The notes: generated by a model from the letters alone, not told the origin. 64,000 bases of DNA from Ianthella basta (GCA_964019415.1 OZ025878.1:7281767-7345766), one strand, 5' to 3'. Counted from the first letter of the stretch, positions 1-13,314 are shown. Made by a program: numbers and translations.

Positions 1-311
1 AAGTTAAACAGAATGAGGGCAGGGAAGTAGATCATCAGCGGGGCAAGGCCAGTAATAATGTAAACTGGAGCTAGTCCACTGTTGAAAGTACAGCAGCCTT
101 GATAGTTCGTTGAGATGGAATTATTCTGGAATACACAGGAACGACAATCACCAGCTGCAGTTACATTTAGCAGGTCCAGTGCTACTGATGAACATTCACG
201 ATCCATATAACCTGCATCTACACTCCCCTGCAACAAGCCCATGATGACAATGAATGCACACAGCAGTAACTTCTCTTTCTGCCCTGCCTTGATCCCACCT
301 TGTCCCTGCAT
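1..311 (-). CDS. Multi-pass membrane protein, copy 1 (N-terminal part only)
   Basis: This is the first ~103 codons of the same gene found complete at 29594-31114; the window edge cuts off the rest. The ATG is at 309-311 (minus strand). The product starts with a hydrophobic signal-like segment (about residues 14-33) and a short Cys-rich ectodomain with N-glycosylation sites, then enters the first membrane segment. Over these 311 bases I see one difference from copy 2, at 143, which changes a Cys of the ectodomain to Arg. Function is unknown. The identity and start are secure because the same open frame is conserved in three copies. Confidence 0.85.
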   Translation of the reverse strand, partial: MQGQGGIKAGQKEKLLLCAFIVIMGLLQGSVDAGYMDRECSSVALDLLNVTAAGDCRSCVFQNNSISTNYQGCCTFNSGLAPVYIITGLAPLMIYFPALILFN

Positions 312-820
312 GGTCGATGCAGAACACGACTCAAGTTCCAGTTGCAGGAATGTCTTCTAGGTAGCTAACTCGATCTAGCTACTAGAGTGATAACAATGAA
401 GTGCTAGCTGCTAATTCAGAATCAAATCGAGTCACTAGTGTTAACTAGTGAAAATAGCACACGTCTCTTGAGCAAGCACAGAAACAGGCGTGGTTCTTCA
501 ATGCGTTAACTGCTACAGACTTATATGCTATATATACTTATAGTTTATGATTCAATGATCCATTTATGGGCAGGGCAACTATAAATAGAAGTCATAATAT
601 GATTGATAGTCAGGTATCCCTTTTCCCTTGTCTCGCGCGCCAGATGTTCCTCTTTGTGGGTGGTACCCAGGTTCCAGGAAATGAATTAATTGAGGTCTGG
701 TGGTGTGGCCAGTGGAAATTTTTGAAAACGAGGTGCTCTCTGGCAAGGGGTCATCTACTGTCAGAAGTATAGTGTATGGATTTCGAAATCTGAGATATCA
801 CTGCAGATGGATATCATATA
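312..820. promoter_or_regulatory. Conserved 5' flank of the membrane-protein gene
   Basis: No gene is visible here. The stretch is nearly identical to 31115-31625 and recognisably similar to 50867-51440, so it belongs to the duplicated membrane-protein unit and should contain its promoter. No core promoter motif can be assigned with confidence. A short open frame inside (566-772) is not preserved in the third copy and is not called. Confidence 0.4.
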
Positions 821-2360
821 ATTTTAGAACTAAGATGCTAAATCATGGCCCATACTAGTCCAGCAAGCCAGACTAGGTCCATACCAGCTGTAGCTAGTAC
901 ATACATAGCTTGCATGATAGCATTACCACCACACCACAGGCTCAAAGGAAGCAAGTTTTAAAGTTGGTCACTGGCCTAGGGAAACTACTGTTTGCAGCAT
1001 GTTTTGCCTGCTGTGGGGTAGCTGGCTAGTGTGGACTATATAGCACCATATGATAATATCAACTTACATGGTACAGACCCTTAAGCATCATCTGAAGTGA
1101 TAATCTGCATACAGTATATAATAGGTAAGGTAATGTCACCTATTTCAGATTAGCTGTACAAATTTAAAGATGGCAAATTGGTGTAACGTCATAAGGAAAG
1201 ACAATACAGGACAATGCATGGATGCATATGATGTAATGGCAAGCAGTAAAATGAATAGTGACATCACACCATTTGGCTGCTCTATCATTTGCTGCTGTGG
1301 CCCATTCTGAAATTGACTGTGTTATGACTTTTGCAGCAGCTGTAGCACTGACTGTTTTGCAAGACACAACAGCAACAGAAACAGATTCTGAAACTTGTAA
1401 GTGATCAAACATGTTAACATTGTTACATGCACTAACAGACATGTTTTGAATACTGGTTAGTTTCTTTTTCTGTTGTTGTTATGCCAAAAACACTATCATC
1501 ATCAACATGGTATAGTGCCTGCAGCCAAGTCCACTATGAAGACCATGCAGGCTGACTGGCAACTGTATACACTTTGCATGACTTCCTTGCAATACTCCCT
1601 TTTGAGAAGTCAAACTCTTTGGCTGATAAGGACTCTCCAAGCTGGCTAGTGTGGACTATATGATAATATCAACTTACATGGTACAGACCCTTAAGCATCA
1701 TCTGAAGTGATAATCTGCATACAGTATATAATAGGTAAGGTAATGTCACCTATTTCTGATTAGTTGTACAAATTTAAAGGTTTATAAATGGCAAATGGTG
1801 TAACATCATAAGGAAAGACAATACAGGACAATGCATGGATGCATATGATGTAATGGCAAGCATTAAAACGAATAGTGACATCACACCATTTGGCTGCTCT
1901 ATCATTTGCTGCTGTGACCAACCATGCACTCTGAAATTGACTGTGTTGTGACTTTTGCAGCAGCTGTAGCACTGAATGTTTCACAATGTACAACAACGTG
2001 CAGAAACAGAAACTTGTAAGTAATCAAACATGGTAACATTGTTACATGCACTAACAGACATGTTTTGAATACCGGTTAGTTTCTGTTTCTGTTGTTGTTG
2101 TGCCAAAACACTGTCATCATCAACATGGTATAGTGCCTGCAGCCAAGTCCACTATGAAGACTGACTGGCAACTGTATACACTTTGCATGACTTCCTTGCC
2201 ATACTCCCTTTAGGGAAGTCAAACTTTTTGGCTGGTAAGGACTCTCCGAAATTTCAGCGGGTGTCTGGTAAAATGCATAAACATCATTGCAATCTTAAAG
2301 CAGTTGCAGTTGCCATTTCCACATTAGTTGCACAACTATCTCATCCTATGTAATATGACT

Positions 2361-2468
2361 TTGTACAGTGAAACCTGTCTAAGATGGTCACTGAGTAAGT
2401 CACCTCTCTATTCAGGTCAGTTAGAACTGGTCCATAGGTGGTTGTCTTAGACAGGTTTCACTGTACAA
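2361..2468. mobile_element. MITE-like element, 108 bp, TTGTACAGTG family
   Basis: It has perfect 24-bp terminal inverted repeats beginning TTGTACAGTGAAACC, and a short interior that itself folds back. The same family lies at 2675, 25384, 33163, 33478, 45179 and 52880. There is no coding capacity. Confidence 0.8.
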
Positions 2469-2674
2469 ATGATCCCGGGTTTGAAATTTATGCCAGCTCC
2501 ATGACATTTCTGTGATGTCATGGAGCTATAGCTATCTCTTAGTAATTTATAAGCAATCTATACTGTGTATACTTAGGGTTAGTAGGGTTACGTATACTAA
2601 GTGTGTATACTTAAACCACTACCATGGCCATCCAGTCCATGCCCATTAGCTAGCTATAGCCATAAACCATTCAT

Positions 2675-2784
2675 TTGTACAGTGGAACCTGTCTAGAACA
2701 ACCACCTATGGGCCAGTTCTAACTGACCTGTATAGAGAGGTGGCCTATACTCAGTGACCATCCTAGACAGGTTTCACTGTACAA
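2675..2784. mobile_element. MITE-like element, 110 bp, TTGTACAGTG family
   Basis: A second member of the family, about 200 bp from the first and in opposite orientation. Its ends read TTGTACAGTGGAACC and the near-complement. Interior words (gtcagttagaactg and complement) are shared with the 2361 copy. Confidence 0.8.
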
Positions 2785-3884
2785 AGTCATATTATAATGC
2801 ATGTGATGATATCGTTGCGCAATTAATGTAGAAACGGGAACTGCAACTGCTTAATAATCACAATGATGTTTATGCATTTTACACATGCTGAAATTTCGGT
2901 GAGTCCTTATCAGCCAAAGATTTGACTTCCCAAAAGGGAGTATTGCAAGGAAGTCATGCAAAGTGTATACAGTTGCCAGTCAGCCTGCATGGTCTTCATT
3001 GTGGACTTGGCTGCACTATACCATATTGATGATGACAGCGTTTTTGGCATAACATCAACAGAAATAGAAATTAACCAGTATTCAAAACATGGCTGTTAGT
3101 GCATGTAACAATGTTAACATGTTTGATTACTTACAAGTTTCTGTTTCTGCTGCTGTTGTGTCTTGTGAGACATTCAGTGCTACAGCTGCTGCAAAAGTCA
3201 CAACACAGTCAATTTCAGAATGTGTGGTTGGCCATAGCAGCAAATGATAGAGCAGCCATGCAAATGGTGTGATGTCACTATTCATTTAAATGCTTGATAT
3301 TACATCACACCCATGCATTGTCCTGTATTGTCTTTCCTTATGACGTTACACCATTTGTCATTTACCTTTAAATTTGTATGACTAAGCAGAAATAGGCTGC
3401 ATTACTATTAAACTTGTACAACTAATCTGAAATAGGCGACATTACTCTACCTAATATACACTGTACAGATTATCATCTCAGATGATGCTTAAGGGTCTGT
3501 ATCACGTAAGTTGATACTATCGTATGGTACTATATAGTCCACACTAGCCAGCTAGCCCATAACAGGCAAAACATGCTACAAACAGTAGTTTCCCTAGGCC
3601 AGTGATCACCTTTAAAGTTGCTTCCTTTGAGCCTGTGGTGTGGTGGTAATGCTATCATGCAAGCTATGTATGTACTAGCTACAGCTGGTATGGATCTAGT
3701 CTGGCTTGCTGGACTAGTATGGCTCATGATTTAGCATCTAAGTTTTTTTTTAATTATATGTTGGTATTGCAGGGTGTGAGCACCTATAATACAGGTGGTT
3801 ATATCTCTGATTCTCTTTCCATAGCATCGGTATTATTGTCATTAACTTCCAGGTAGGCAATGTATTGTGGAGATTGTGAAGAAC

Positions 3885-4010
3885 TCACACTGTTAAAAAT
3901 ATGGTGTGACCATCACACCAGTCAGTGCTCACACCAAGGGTGTGATCAGTCACACCATTACTTTAGTGTGACGTTCACACTGACATCAGTATCCACACTG
4001 TCATGTCATT
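3885..4010. repeat. Hairpin-rich short element (CACACC/GGTGTG words)
   Basis: Repeated inverted words (ggtgtgaccatcacacc, cacaccaagggtgtg) can fold into several small hairpins after a tcacactgttaaaaat end. A close copy lies at 35220-35335. A related element, read from the other side, follows each minisatellite (about 27080-27175, 36930-37030, 46810-46905, 54650-54745). Probably a MITE. Confidence 0.5.
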
Positions 4011-4241
4011 TCTGATAGATTAAGAGACTTTGAAGTAATTCATAACCAAAATTAAAGATAACAAGAGTTTATTTGGAATCCTATACAAGGTATCTAAGTA
4101 CATAGCTACCCAGGACACAGCTAAGCCTGATGGTATATATATGTTGTGTACAGTGGGAGGACCTCCTCAAACTAAGTATGTCATTTGTGCAGCTTAATTG
4201 TACCATTGGCATTGTACCATTACCATTACCAGGTACTTTGT

Positions 4242-5110
4242 GTTGCAGGGGATGCAGTATTCCCCGGTGCAGTTCACTGGGGTACAGATGGCCAATGTTT
4301 GCAGGGGATGCCGTATTCCTGGGTGAAGTTCACTGGGGGACCAGATGCCCAATGTTTGCAGGGGATGTTTCATTCCCCGGTGAAGTTTACTGCATGGGGC
4401 ACAGATGCCCAATGTTTGTAGGGGGTGCGGTATCCCCGGTGAAGTTCACAGGGGCACAAGATATGCCCAATGTTTGCAAGGGATGCCGTATTCCCCGGTG
4501 AAGTTCACTAGGGCACAGATGCCCAATGTTTGCAGGGGATGCCGTATTCCCCGGTGAAGATCACTGGAGCACCAGATACCCATAGTGTGCAGGGGATGCC
4601 GTATTCCCCAGTGAAGTTCACAGGGGCACAAGATGCCCAATGTTTGCAGGGGATGCCGTATTCCCCGGTGAAGTTCACTAGGGCACAGATGCCCAATGTT
4701 TGCAGGGGATGCCATATTCCCCGGTGAAGATCACTGGAGCACCAGATGCCCAATGATTGCAGGGGATGCTGTATTCCCCGGTGAAGTTCACTGGGGCACA
4801 AGATGCCCAATGATTGCAGGGGATACCGTATTCCCTGGTTTAGATCATTGGGGCACAGATGCCCAATGTTTGCAGGGGATGCCGTGTTCCTCAGTGAAGT
4901 TCACTGGGGCACCAGATGCCCAATGTTTGCAGGGAATGCCGTATTCCCCGGTGAAGATCACTGGAGCACCAGATGCCCAATGTTTGCAGGGGATGCGGTA
5001 TTCCCCAGTGAAGTTCACAGGGGCACCAGATGCCCAATGTTTGCAGGGGATGCCGTATTCCCCAGTGAAGTTCACTGGGGCACGAGATGCCCAATTTTTG
5101 CAGGGCATCC
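4242..5110. repeat. 57-bp minisatellite array, locus 1 (~15 units)
   Basis: Units read approximately gtttgcaggggatgccgta, then ttccccggtgaagttcac, then tggggcaccagatgcccaa. The unit is 57 bp (19 codons), so frames stay open on both strands and give long but meaningless reading frames with a 19-residue period. Single-base insertions and deletions in some units shift the frame, as expected for noncoding DNA. Confidence 0.9.
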
Positions 5111-6130
5111 GGATGCCCTCACCCATGCACAAATTATCCTGCCAGTTAAGTTGGTATGCTGTGTATTACGTATACTCAAATCCTTAAAGTAGTGTACCAT
5201 ATCTGTAGTGAAATGTACCATTAAGTAATTTGCATCAACAACATCTTTAGTACACTCAATTGCTCATATTTGTATGTAGAACCACCGATCCACAGCCTTC
5301 AGCTTGCCTGAACCATGACACATACCAAGTTGAATACTAATAGCTTTTCTTCTATTTCTCATCCTAAAGGAGAGTGATGAGCTCAATGCCACCTACCTTA
5401 GCATGTCTAACTATACGCTGTGGGATTATCTATCAATGTAAAACATGTACACTCCACACCCCTAGGCCTCCTATGGCATGCTAGACCTATGGCTAGACTA
5501 AGTAGCTATAATATAATATGTAATACCCCACCTAGTCTCACATAGGGCGGAGTTGGAGCAAAATGGCGGTCTGGCTACACGAGACAACACCCCACCAATA
5601 TAATTGTACGTATAATTCAGCCATTTTCAGGAAGCATAGCTATCTTTCTACAGCACAAGTCCTGAGGGGCAAGTACCTACATTATACATAATTATGTCTT
5701 GCAAATTTTGCATGCTCACAGGTAACCCCCGGCCGCACATTTCATCCCCATGGCTGCCATTATCTGGATTGGGCATAATCCATTGGATGCATCTGGCTCA
5801 TTGAAAATGCAGTGTTAAGTGAGCCGTGTGAAAGGGATGTAAGTTTCATAATCATGAGCTCTCCACAGGCGATTAAACACCCGTACTACTGCAACAATTA
5901 CACACAATTAGCTAGCAGTATACTCCTATCATGCATGTACATTATTACATTGATCTCTCCAGTACATGCTGCTTCAAATCCAGCAGTCTTGTACTTCACA
6001 GCACTAGCTGCATTCACCACATCTGTATGCAAGTGGCCTGCACAGTGCATAGAATATAATTATGGTGTTAAGACTGTTTTAGGCAAAGGATATATATAGG
6101 AGAGATCTTTGTGTAGCAGCAGGTGAAAGT
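5111..6130. other. Duplicated intergenic DNA with a degenerate plus-strand exon
   Basis: This segment parallels 54480-56180. At 5562 an ATG in good context starts the same MAVWLHETT reading seen in the candidate gene at 55562, but here it hits a stop after about 45 codons. No other gene is supported. Confidence 0.4.
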
Positions 6131-6132
6131 GT

Positions 6133-6174
<42 letters not shown>

Positions 6175-6470
6175 TTTACGTATGTTTGTGTACATGCACG
6201 ACTGGGAAGGCTGGTGAGCGGATAGCCAATCACATTGAGGAGAAGATACGTCGGACAAGCGAGGTCCGAGTGCTTGAGATTGAGAAGAACTGGCAGGAGA
6301 AGATTGCCATGGCGAGGGCCGAGGTGTTGGCTCACTGCGAGTCCCGTATTTTGGAGGTGAAGCGGCAGTATAAGGCGAAGTTGAAAGCTATGGAGCAACA
6401 GTGTAGTCAAAGACTGGAGGCAGTGAGAGACACTTTGAATGACCGCCACACTGTCCCTCATTCACTATAG
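6133..6470 (+). pseudogene. (GT)n tract followed by a 5'-truncated coiled-coil exon, copy 1
   Basis: After a short (GT)n run, the frame from about 6208 to the stop at 6468-6470 encodes a charged, helix-rich segment (GERIANHIEEKIRR, then EIEKNWQEKIAMARAE, then a tail reading HTVPHSL). This matches the last exon of the candidate gene at 55562-56859. The exon's 5' part and its splice acceptor, present in the 28632, 48387 and 56473 copies, are missing, so the copy is probably non-functional. Confidence 0.55.
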
Positions 6471-8209
6471 TACCTTCTGTGAGCACCAATCACTTTGTTG
6501 ACTCAGTCAGATCTTTTCATGTATTTATGTCACATGATGATGTCACATGATGTCACATAACCTACAGTCATCACTATTATTCACTTATGCTTTCAATGCA
6601 CATGTGGAAGATTTTATCTCAAGTATTAACATTTAGCATTGATCCTGATGGGACTATCATAATCAGATGTGGTTGGACTTAGCACAGCACAGACATGAGA
6701 GATGTACGTATATAGAGATAGAGATTGCAATCCCACTATTATTGCTATATAGCTAGCTATATGTATTTTAGCTAACTATAGCTACTGGAATCTCTATACG
6801 AGGACTATAATTATACAGCTGGCGTTGGCTAGTGTGTGTGTGCAGCAAATTTAATTTAAATGGTAGCTATAGTGTGCATGTGTAGAGAACTACCTCACTC
6901 TCTAGAACTGAGCAAGCAGCAATAGCATAAATACATGCATTATGCATATACAGTCCCCAGAATGTGTCTTTGATTAATATTATTATTACACTGTCACTGT
7001 CATTGCATGTTCTCAAGTCCCATGCAATGTATAGTCTCGTCCACTGGACCCTTGCTGCAATTAGCTATACAATTAGCTGTACTAGATGATTTATTTATAT
7101 CCACAGAGACCATGGCCACCTTGCATGTGTTGCAACTAACATTATTAGCTCCTTGCGTGCATGCATTTCTTTTGTATATAGCTATAGTCTCACTTGTGTA
7201 TATACCAGATGTTCCTATGCACATCTAAGACAATCACATGTGGGCCAGTTCTAGTTGACTTTTATATAGAGAGGTGGCTGCTCTACAGAGGTAGATTACA
7301 ACTAGTGCTATTCGGGGCCAGGGAGGCTGGCTGTTTTAGAGAGGTGGCTGCTGAACACAGTGACCATCTTAGACTGGCAGGTTCCACTGTAATAAGCTAA
7401 TTATATGAGAGCAATAGGGAATGAGGGTAAGACTATTTGCTAGGAATGTTGTATTGTAAGTTAGTACACATGATACATTGATAAATACATGCATGATGAT
7501 TAATGTTCTGCACTAACTCCTTTCCTACTGCAAAGTTAAGACTATGGCTATAGAGTTTGTGTGCATGCATGACTAGTACTCCCCATGCAAACCTTGCCTA
7601 GTTGCTCACCACTGGCGGGCACCCATAAAAGCAGCAAGCTATAATAGCTGCATTTACATTTATATTGAGGGTGAACCACCCTATAAGAACAGTGCTCTCC
7701 CTAGGCTGTCTTTAAAGGCACATCATGCATCATAAAGTTACAAGACAGAGCTTCGTATCACTGCAAAAGAATGCTTGTTGGACGCTCCACTCACTGTGCA
7801 CATTATATATTCTGCGCACATGCATGCAAGAATAAACAGGCCTAGCTATCAAGGTACGTATATGCATATTGTTACCACGCCACACAACCACAGCACTGTT
7901 TGCATGCACATGCATAATATATGCATATGCAAACAGTTAACAATATACACCAGTTCTGTTCAGAAATATGACCAGTCAGGGTGTCTATAGGGAGCCCGGT
8001 ACAGATGTTGCAATTGCCTATATTATGCATCCAACATGTATGCAGATCATGAACTACAATCAGTCATGTGTAAGTCTGATCAAAGATGTTATACATGATT
8101 ATAATACTAGCTGAATATCCACCCTAGGCCTTTGGGTGGGTTCCTTGTCTACAGTTCGTAACTCTGTAGACTCACTCCATAAAACTCTGTGCATAGAAAA
8201 TTTATATTT
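6471..8209. other. No gene seen; duplicated intergenic DNA
   Basis: This stretch has a near-identical partner at about 37858-39610. It holds a decayed TTGTACAGTG-family element (about 7225-7392) and simple A/T-rich sequence. The short open frames (for example 7007-7228) have no start context or conserved boundary and are not called. Confidence 0.5.
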
Positions 8210-8748
8210 AGTGGAACCCATATAATGCAGAGACCCTTCGGAACAAGAGAAGTGTCCTGATTATAGGGGTGTCTGCATTTCAGAGGTACGGCTTATATGC
8301 CCATATGTTAAAACAATCATCTAGTATGCATGAAAAGTATCAAAATAAGATGAATTTGTAAAGGTAGAGGTGGTTCGCTCGAGTACTCGACTCATGCACC
8401 ATTTCTGAAGATGATTCTAAAGGGTAGCTGTTTGCGCTGAATTTCAAAACACTTAGTATAGACGATTTGTGGCACTCGTCAACTTCTGTGCTGTTCCTAT
8501 CACTTGTCAGAGGTAGCGGTGCAAATCAGGGAATGGCCATTTTCCGGCAGCTGATCGAAATGTCTGGATTATCAGGTGAAGTTTATACAGAGTTGTATAG
8601 GGCTGTGCAGAGGGCACTGTCTGCAATACAAAATAACAGGGTGTCTGCATTTCAAGGGGAAGTTTATACAGGTAGAATAGGGCCAATTGCTGGGACTTTA
8701 GAAAGTGTCCGCATAATCAAGGTGTCCGCAAGGCGGGGTTCCACTGTA
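8210..8748. mobile_element. 539-bp element with AGTGGAACC ends
   Basis: It begins AGTGGAACCCATATAATG and ends with the inverted word GGTTCCACTGTA. Internal modules (gtgtctgcatttca, gtgtccgcataatc) repeat. An identical-length copy sits at 39611-40149, and one-ended relatives sit at 27562, 47298 and 55137. The open frame inside (8467-8778) is composed of element sequence and is not treated as a gene. Confidence 0.6.
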
Positions 8749-10389
8749 TTGTGCCAGAAGATACCCTTCAACAAGTAGTTGGTCTGCCAATGAGTTCCTT
8801 TGGAGGCTGAAAATCACAAAATTAAAACCGTAAAATGTTTGGTTTTGAACAAAATCGCAAAAATTTCTTCCGCGAATTTTCCCACTACATGGTATGTTAA
8901 TCCATTTCGTCTAATGGAATCCAGCGCCGAAGGCGTTAACCACCCTAGGTCACCTCCCGTATTGCCTTGATATACTTTTCCAAGTTTGATGAACTTTGAT
9001 AGAAAACTGAAGAAGTTCATGTGCAACAAAACGTGATCTTTTTCTATCTCTTAGATATGGTGGCGACTGTATAAGTAGCAAGAACTCAGATGGAACAACT
9101 TTAAACCAAATTTCGGCTGGACCATGTTACTGTCACTACGCCTCTTTGTATTCCTACCACACTTCGTGACCATCCATCCAAAACTGAAGGAGCAATTAGG
9201 TAACAGAACATTGTGTGTTATGTTTAATAATAAGATAATAAAATAGCTACTGTGCCAACAAAGTGACTGTGTGCAATATTCTTGCATGTGTATAACACTA
9301 CAATTCTTCGTGCATGCCTAAAGATACGTTTGCGCAGTGCGCAGATTTACAGAAATAATTATAATTAATTACATTGCAAATACACTTGGATCAGTACGTT
9401 GGACGCATTCATTACCAAAGCAATAAGAAATGTTCAGCATGTACTATATAATATATTATAATGCATGCATAAATCTTATTATAAATATAATGGAGCTAGG
9501 CCGATTTTTTGTCCGCACTAATCTCCGGAACCGTGCAAAGGGTTCGCAGAAAACTCGGTCCTAATGTGAAAGTGCTATCCGGAGAGCGTCTTCGGCTGGG
9601 TTTTCCTGCGAAAACGTGCGAAATGAAGGTTTTGCACCAACTCGCCACACGTTACTATAGAACGCCATTTTTGTTTTACGGAGGAAAGCGAAGTAGATTA
9701 TGGAATTCGCAGCTAATTCCTTTGCTACAAAACTCCTCCTGGGGAGATGGTGCGACGGCTTCTTTGCTGTCGTTTTAGCACAATGTAAAAGGCTGTGGGT
9801 TACATAAGCTATATAGCGGAAAGCGTCGTCATACGCGAGTGAAAGCGGCTCGATGGCGAAAGGATGGGCACAGGTTATGCGGTTTTAGGCTTGCGTAATG
9901 ATCTCATGACGTCATCGTAATAGGTTTCATACAAACAAAGCAATTTGCAACTGTTGCAGTGCGCATATGCCAAACATTAAGGGCAACACCAGACTAACCA
10001 AGAAGTCAAGGCATTCAGGGATGATGAGAGCTCTTAGGAACCGACGACAACCGTCAGAACTCCAAGACCATCACTCAACCTTCACTCACAGGAGTCAGCA
10101 CCAAGGGAAAAGCAGGAGCCAGCTCAAGGGGAGCCAGGAGTAACTCATGACAACCAGGAATTAGCTCAAACGGGGCCATCATGAGTCAGTTCTGTTTAAT
10201 TTGAAAGGCGATACAAGACGCTTGAGCTTGCAGAAGGTGATTCGTGGTGGAAGAGGAGGCAGCTGCATGCAACTCTATAGCTAACTGCAACTGCAGCGTC
10301 TATAGCTATCACTCAGTAGCCAGGTTTGGAAGTGCTTTGCATCAGAAGCACTGGTATCGGAAGCACCTGCGCTGGCCTCTGCTAGTACA
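8749..10389. other. No gene seen; CpG-containing duplicated DNA
   Basis: It is almost identical to 40150-41790. Around 9500-9960 the sequence becomes CpG-rich and contains a consensus cAMP-response-element word, TGACGTCA (9908-9915), so it could be an unrecognised promoter or transposon end. The 89-codon frame at 9509 begins with TTG rather than ATG and is not called. Confidence 0.4.
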
Positions 10390-10700
10390 TCTATATATAT
10401 TATATTATATTATTATTATTATTATTATGCCACATGCCCTCAGGCACTAGGGCCAAACTGCCCTGTGAGGCCAAAAGAAGCAGCAAAGTAAACATCATAA
10501 TAAGCATAATTATAGTCATGTCAGTATTGTCAATTAATCAGTTGAACAGCAATCACTCTGGACAGGTACTTGAAAGGGGGCATTAGTTAATAGAATCGGG
10601 CACTCCACATCTTCATAATGGCTTTCAATATTGATGCGTGCTTGCATCCCCTGTCCAAAACGCAGACCAACTATATATATATATATATGTATATATATTA

Positions 10701-11506
10701 GCACCTGATGTGGTGGTCTGTTTCCTTGCAGCTCTAGCACATAATATTATACTGGTGTGCTCATTGCAACTTCCGCTGTGGTGGTGATGATGGCGGTTGT
10801 ATTTATCTATGTGGTGGTGAGTAGCTGGATATTGTGGCTGGATAGTTGTGAGCAAGTGTACATGTTGGTGCTGCTCTGCTCCAGCATAGCGGCAAATGCC
10901 TACAAATTGGTGTCAAAATGTGATTGTTCAAAACATCGCCTCCATTTTGTGACTAATTAAGCAATACTGCTAATGACATGAGGAAATTGGTCATCTAACT
11001 TCATCCACTTAGTATCATGACTTAGCAGGGCTGGGTCGTTAAGATATGCAATGAACCTCATTTTTCTCGGCCATTTCGCAACTAATTAAGAAATCCTGCT
11101 AATGACATGAACAGTTGGAGTATCTGGCTAGGTCCATCAAGTGTCATGACTGAGCGGGCCGGGCTGGTTGAATACATCATACACCTCACATATGTCGGCC
11201 ATTTTGAGACTAATTAAGAAATCCCGCTAATAACATAGGAAGGTGGACCACTTGGATGTGTCCACCAAGTTTCACGTCTCAACGAGCCCAGTTGCATTCA
11301 TATACAAGATACCACTATGCATCAATATAAATGCACCATACATTAAGTGTTATGCTATGCACATTTATATTAGTATTTTGCGGGCTGCTTGTAGAAGAAC
11401 GAAGGCCTAATTAAAAATTCTGCCTCATTTAAAAGTCTTAAAATCTCCCATACTTCAAAGGCACACCTATCACATGTTCATGAGGGGTGCCTAACCCCCC
11501 GGGAAT
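10701..11506 (+). repeat. Module X, copy 1 (~0.81 kb)
   Basis: Copy 1 of an ~806-bp module beginning gcacctgatgtggtggtc and ending ccccccgggaatt just before an (ATTAT)n run. The module contains three diverged repeats of actaattaagaaatcc-type sentences and has no coding frame. Other copies: 12508-13314, 13589-14396 (inverted), 16266-17074, 17995-18800 and 19733-20540. Confidence 0.8.
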
Positions 11507-12507
11507 TATATTATATTATATTATATTATATTATATTATATTACCACCACCACATGGTGCCAGTACAATGGATGCATTCAGTATATGTGCCATTGCTCTA
11601 GAAAAAACACCACCACCACCACCACCACACAGTGCAAGTTACAATATCGCAGCCACCACCACCTGTGCCAGTAAAGTATCTGTGCTAGTTGGTCATAGAG
11701 AAAAAGACCACCAGTGCAAGTTACAGTAGCCACCACCACATGTGCCAGTAGAGTATCTGCACTAGTTGGTCATAGAAAAAGACCACCAGTGCAAGTTACA
11801 GTGGCACCAGCACCATTCGCACCACCACATGTGCCAGAAAGTAAATGCGCTCAATGGCTGAAGAAAAAGACCACCAGCGCAAGTTACAGCTGGTCAGAAC
11901 CTGCACCGCCACCATTGGAGTGCACGCTGCAGCAAGCAAATGTAAGCTTACCTAAGGGCATGCCATTGAATTGAGGGTGCGTGGGAAGAAATTCAATGGC
12001 ATGCCCTTAGGCAAGTTACATTTGCTTGCTGCAGCGTGCACTCCAATGGTGGCGGTGCAGGTTCTGACCAGCTGTAACTTGCGCTGGTGGTCTTTTTCTT
12101 CAGCCATTGAGCGCATTTACTTTCTGGCACATGTGGTGGTGCGAATGGTGCTGGTGCCACTGTAACTTGCACTGGTGGTCTTTTTCTATGACCAACTAGT
12201 GCAGATACTCTACTGGCACATGTGGTGGTGGCTACTGTAACTTGCACTGGTGGTCTTTTTCTCTATGACCAACTAGCACAGATACTTTACTGGCACAGGT
12301 GGTGGTGGCTGCGATATTGTAACTTGCACTGTGTGGTGGTGGTGGTGGTGGTGTTTTTTCTAGAGCAATGGCACATATACTGAATGCATCCATTGTACTG
12401 GCACCATGTGGTGGTGGTGGTGGTCATTTTCATTTAGGAATGCATGTGGTGGCCGTAATATTGTAACTTGCACTGTGTGGTGGTGGTAGTAGTAGTATAT
12501 AGTAGCA

Positions 12508-13314
12508 GCGCCTGATGTGGTGGTCTGTTTTCTTGCAGCTCTAGCACATAATATTATACTGGTGTGCTCATTGCAACTTCCACTGTGGTGGTGGTGATGG
12601 CGGTTGTATTTATCTATGTGGTGATGTAGTAGCTGGATATTGTGGCTGGATAGTTGTGAGCAAGTGTACATGTTGGTGCTGCTCCGCTCCAGCATAGCGG
12701 CAAATGCCTACAAATTGGTGTCAAAATGTGATTGTTCAAAACATCGCCTCCATTTTGTGACTAATTAAGCAATACTGCTAATGACATGAGGAAATTGGTC
12801 ATCTAACTTCATCCACTTAGTATCATGACTTAGCAGGGCTGGGTTGGTAAGATATGCATTGAACCTCATTTTTCTCGGCCATTTTGCCACTAATTAAGAA
12901 ATCCTGCTAATGACATGAACAGTTGGATTATCTGGCTAGGTCCATCAAGTGTCATGACTGAGCGGGCCGGGCTGGTTGAATACATCATACACATCACATA
13001 TGTCGGCCATTTTGAGACTAATTAAGAAATCCCGCTAATAACATAGGAAGGTGGACCACTTGAATCTGTCCACCAAGTTTCACGTCTCAACGAGCCAAGT
13101 TGCATTCATATACAAGATACCACTATGCATCAATATAAATGCACCATACATTAAGTGTTATGCTATGCACATTTATATTAGGATTTGGCGGGCTGCTTGT
13201 AGAAGAACGAAGACCTAATTAAAAATTCTGCCTCATTTAAAAGTCTTAAAATCTCCCATAATTCAAAGGCACACCTATCACATGTTCATGAGGGGTGCCT
13301 AACCCCCCGGGAAT
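12508..13314 (+). repeat. Module X, copy 2
   Basis: Same module as at 10701. It is followed by a longer (ATTAT)n run (13314-13387) that leads into the palindrome centre. Confidence 0.8.

Larger units (their letters stand above)
820..3760. repeat. Large foldback (inverted-repeat) composite, copy 1
   Basis: The left end (about 830-1060: blocks reading gctaaatcatgg, then the tagctagtacatacatagc stretch) returns in reverse complement at about 3490-3745, giving a ~2.9-kb imperfect foldback. The left arm holds two tandem copies of a ~600-bp block (about 1030-1620 and 1640-2230) and the right arm one inverted copy (2880-3480). The middle holds two short terminal-inverted-repeat elements. The repeated block encodes, in reading-frame fragments, a recurring peptide containing AAKWCDVTI. 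This may be the residue of a transposon protein, but no copy is long enough to identify. Confidence 0.7.

Noticed and set aside
8467..8778. 103-codon frame, identical at 39868-40179
   Set aside because: Begins with TTG, lies wholly within the 539-bp AGTGGAACC element and is built from its internal repeats.
9509..9778. 89-codon frame, conserved at 40910-41179
   Set aside because: Starts at TTG; the nearest ATG frame stops after 24 codons. Conservation is only that of the whole duplicated unit.
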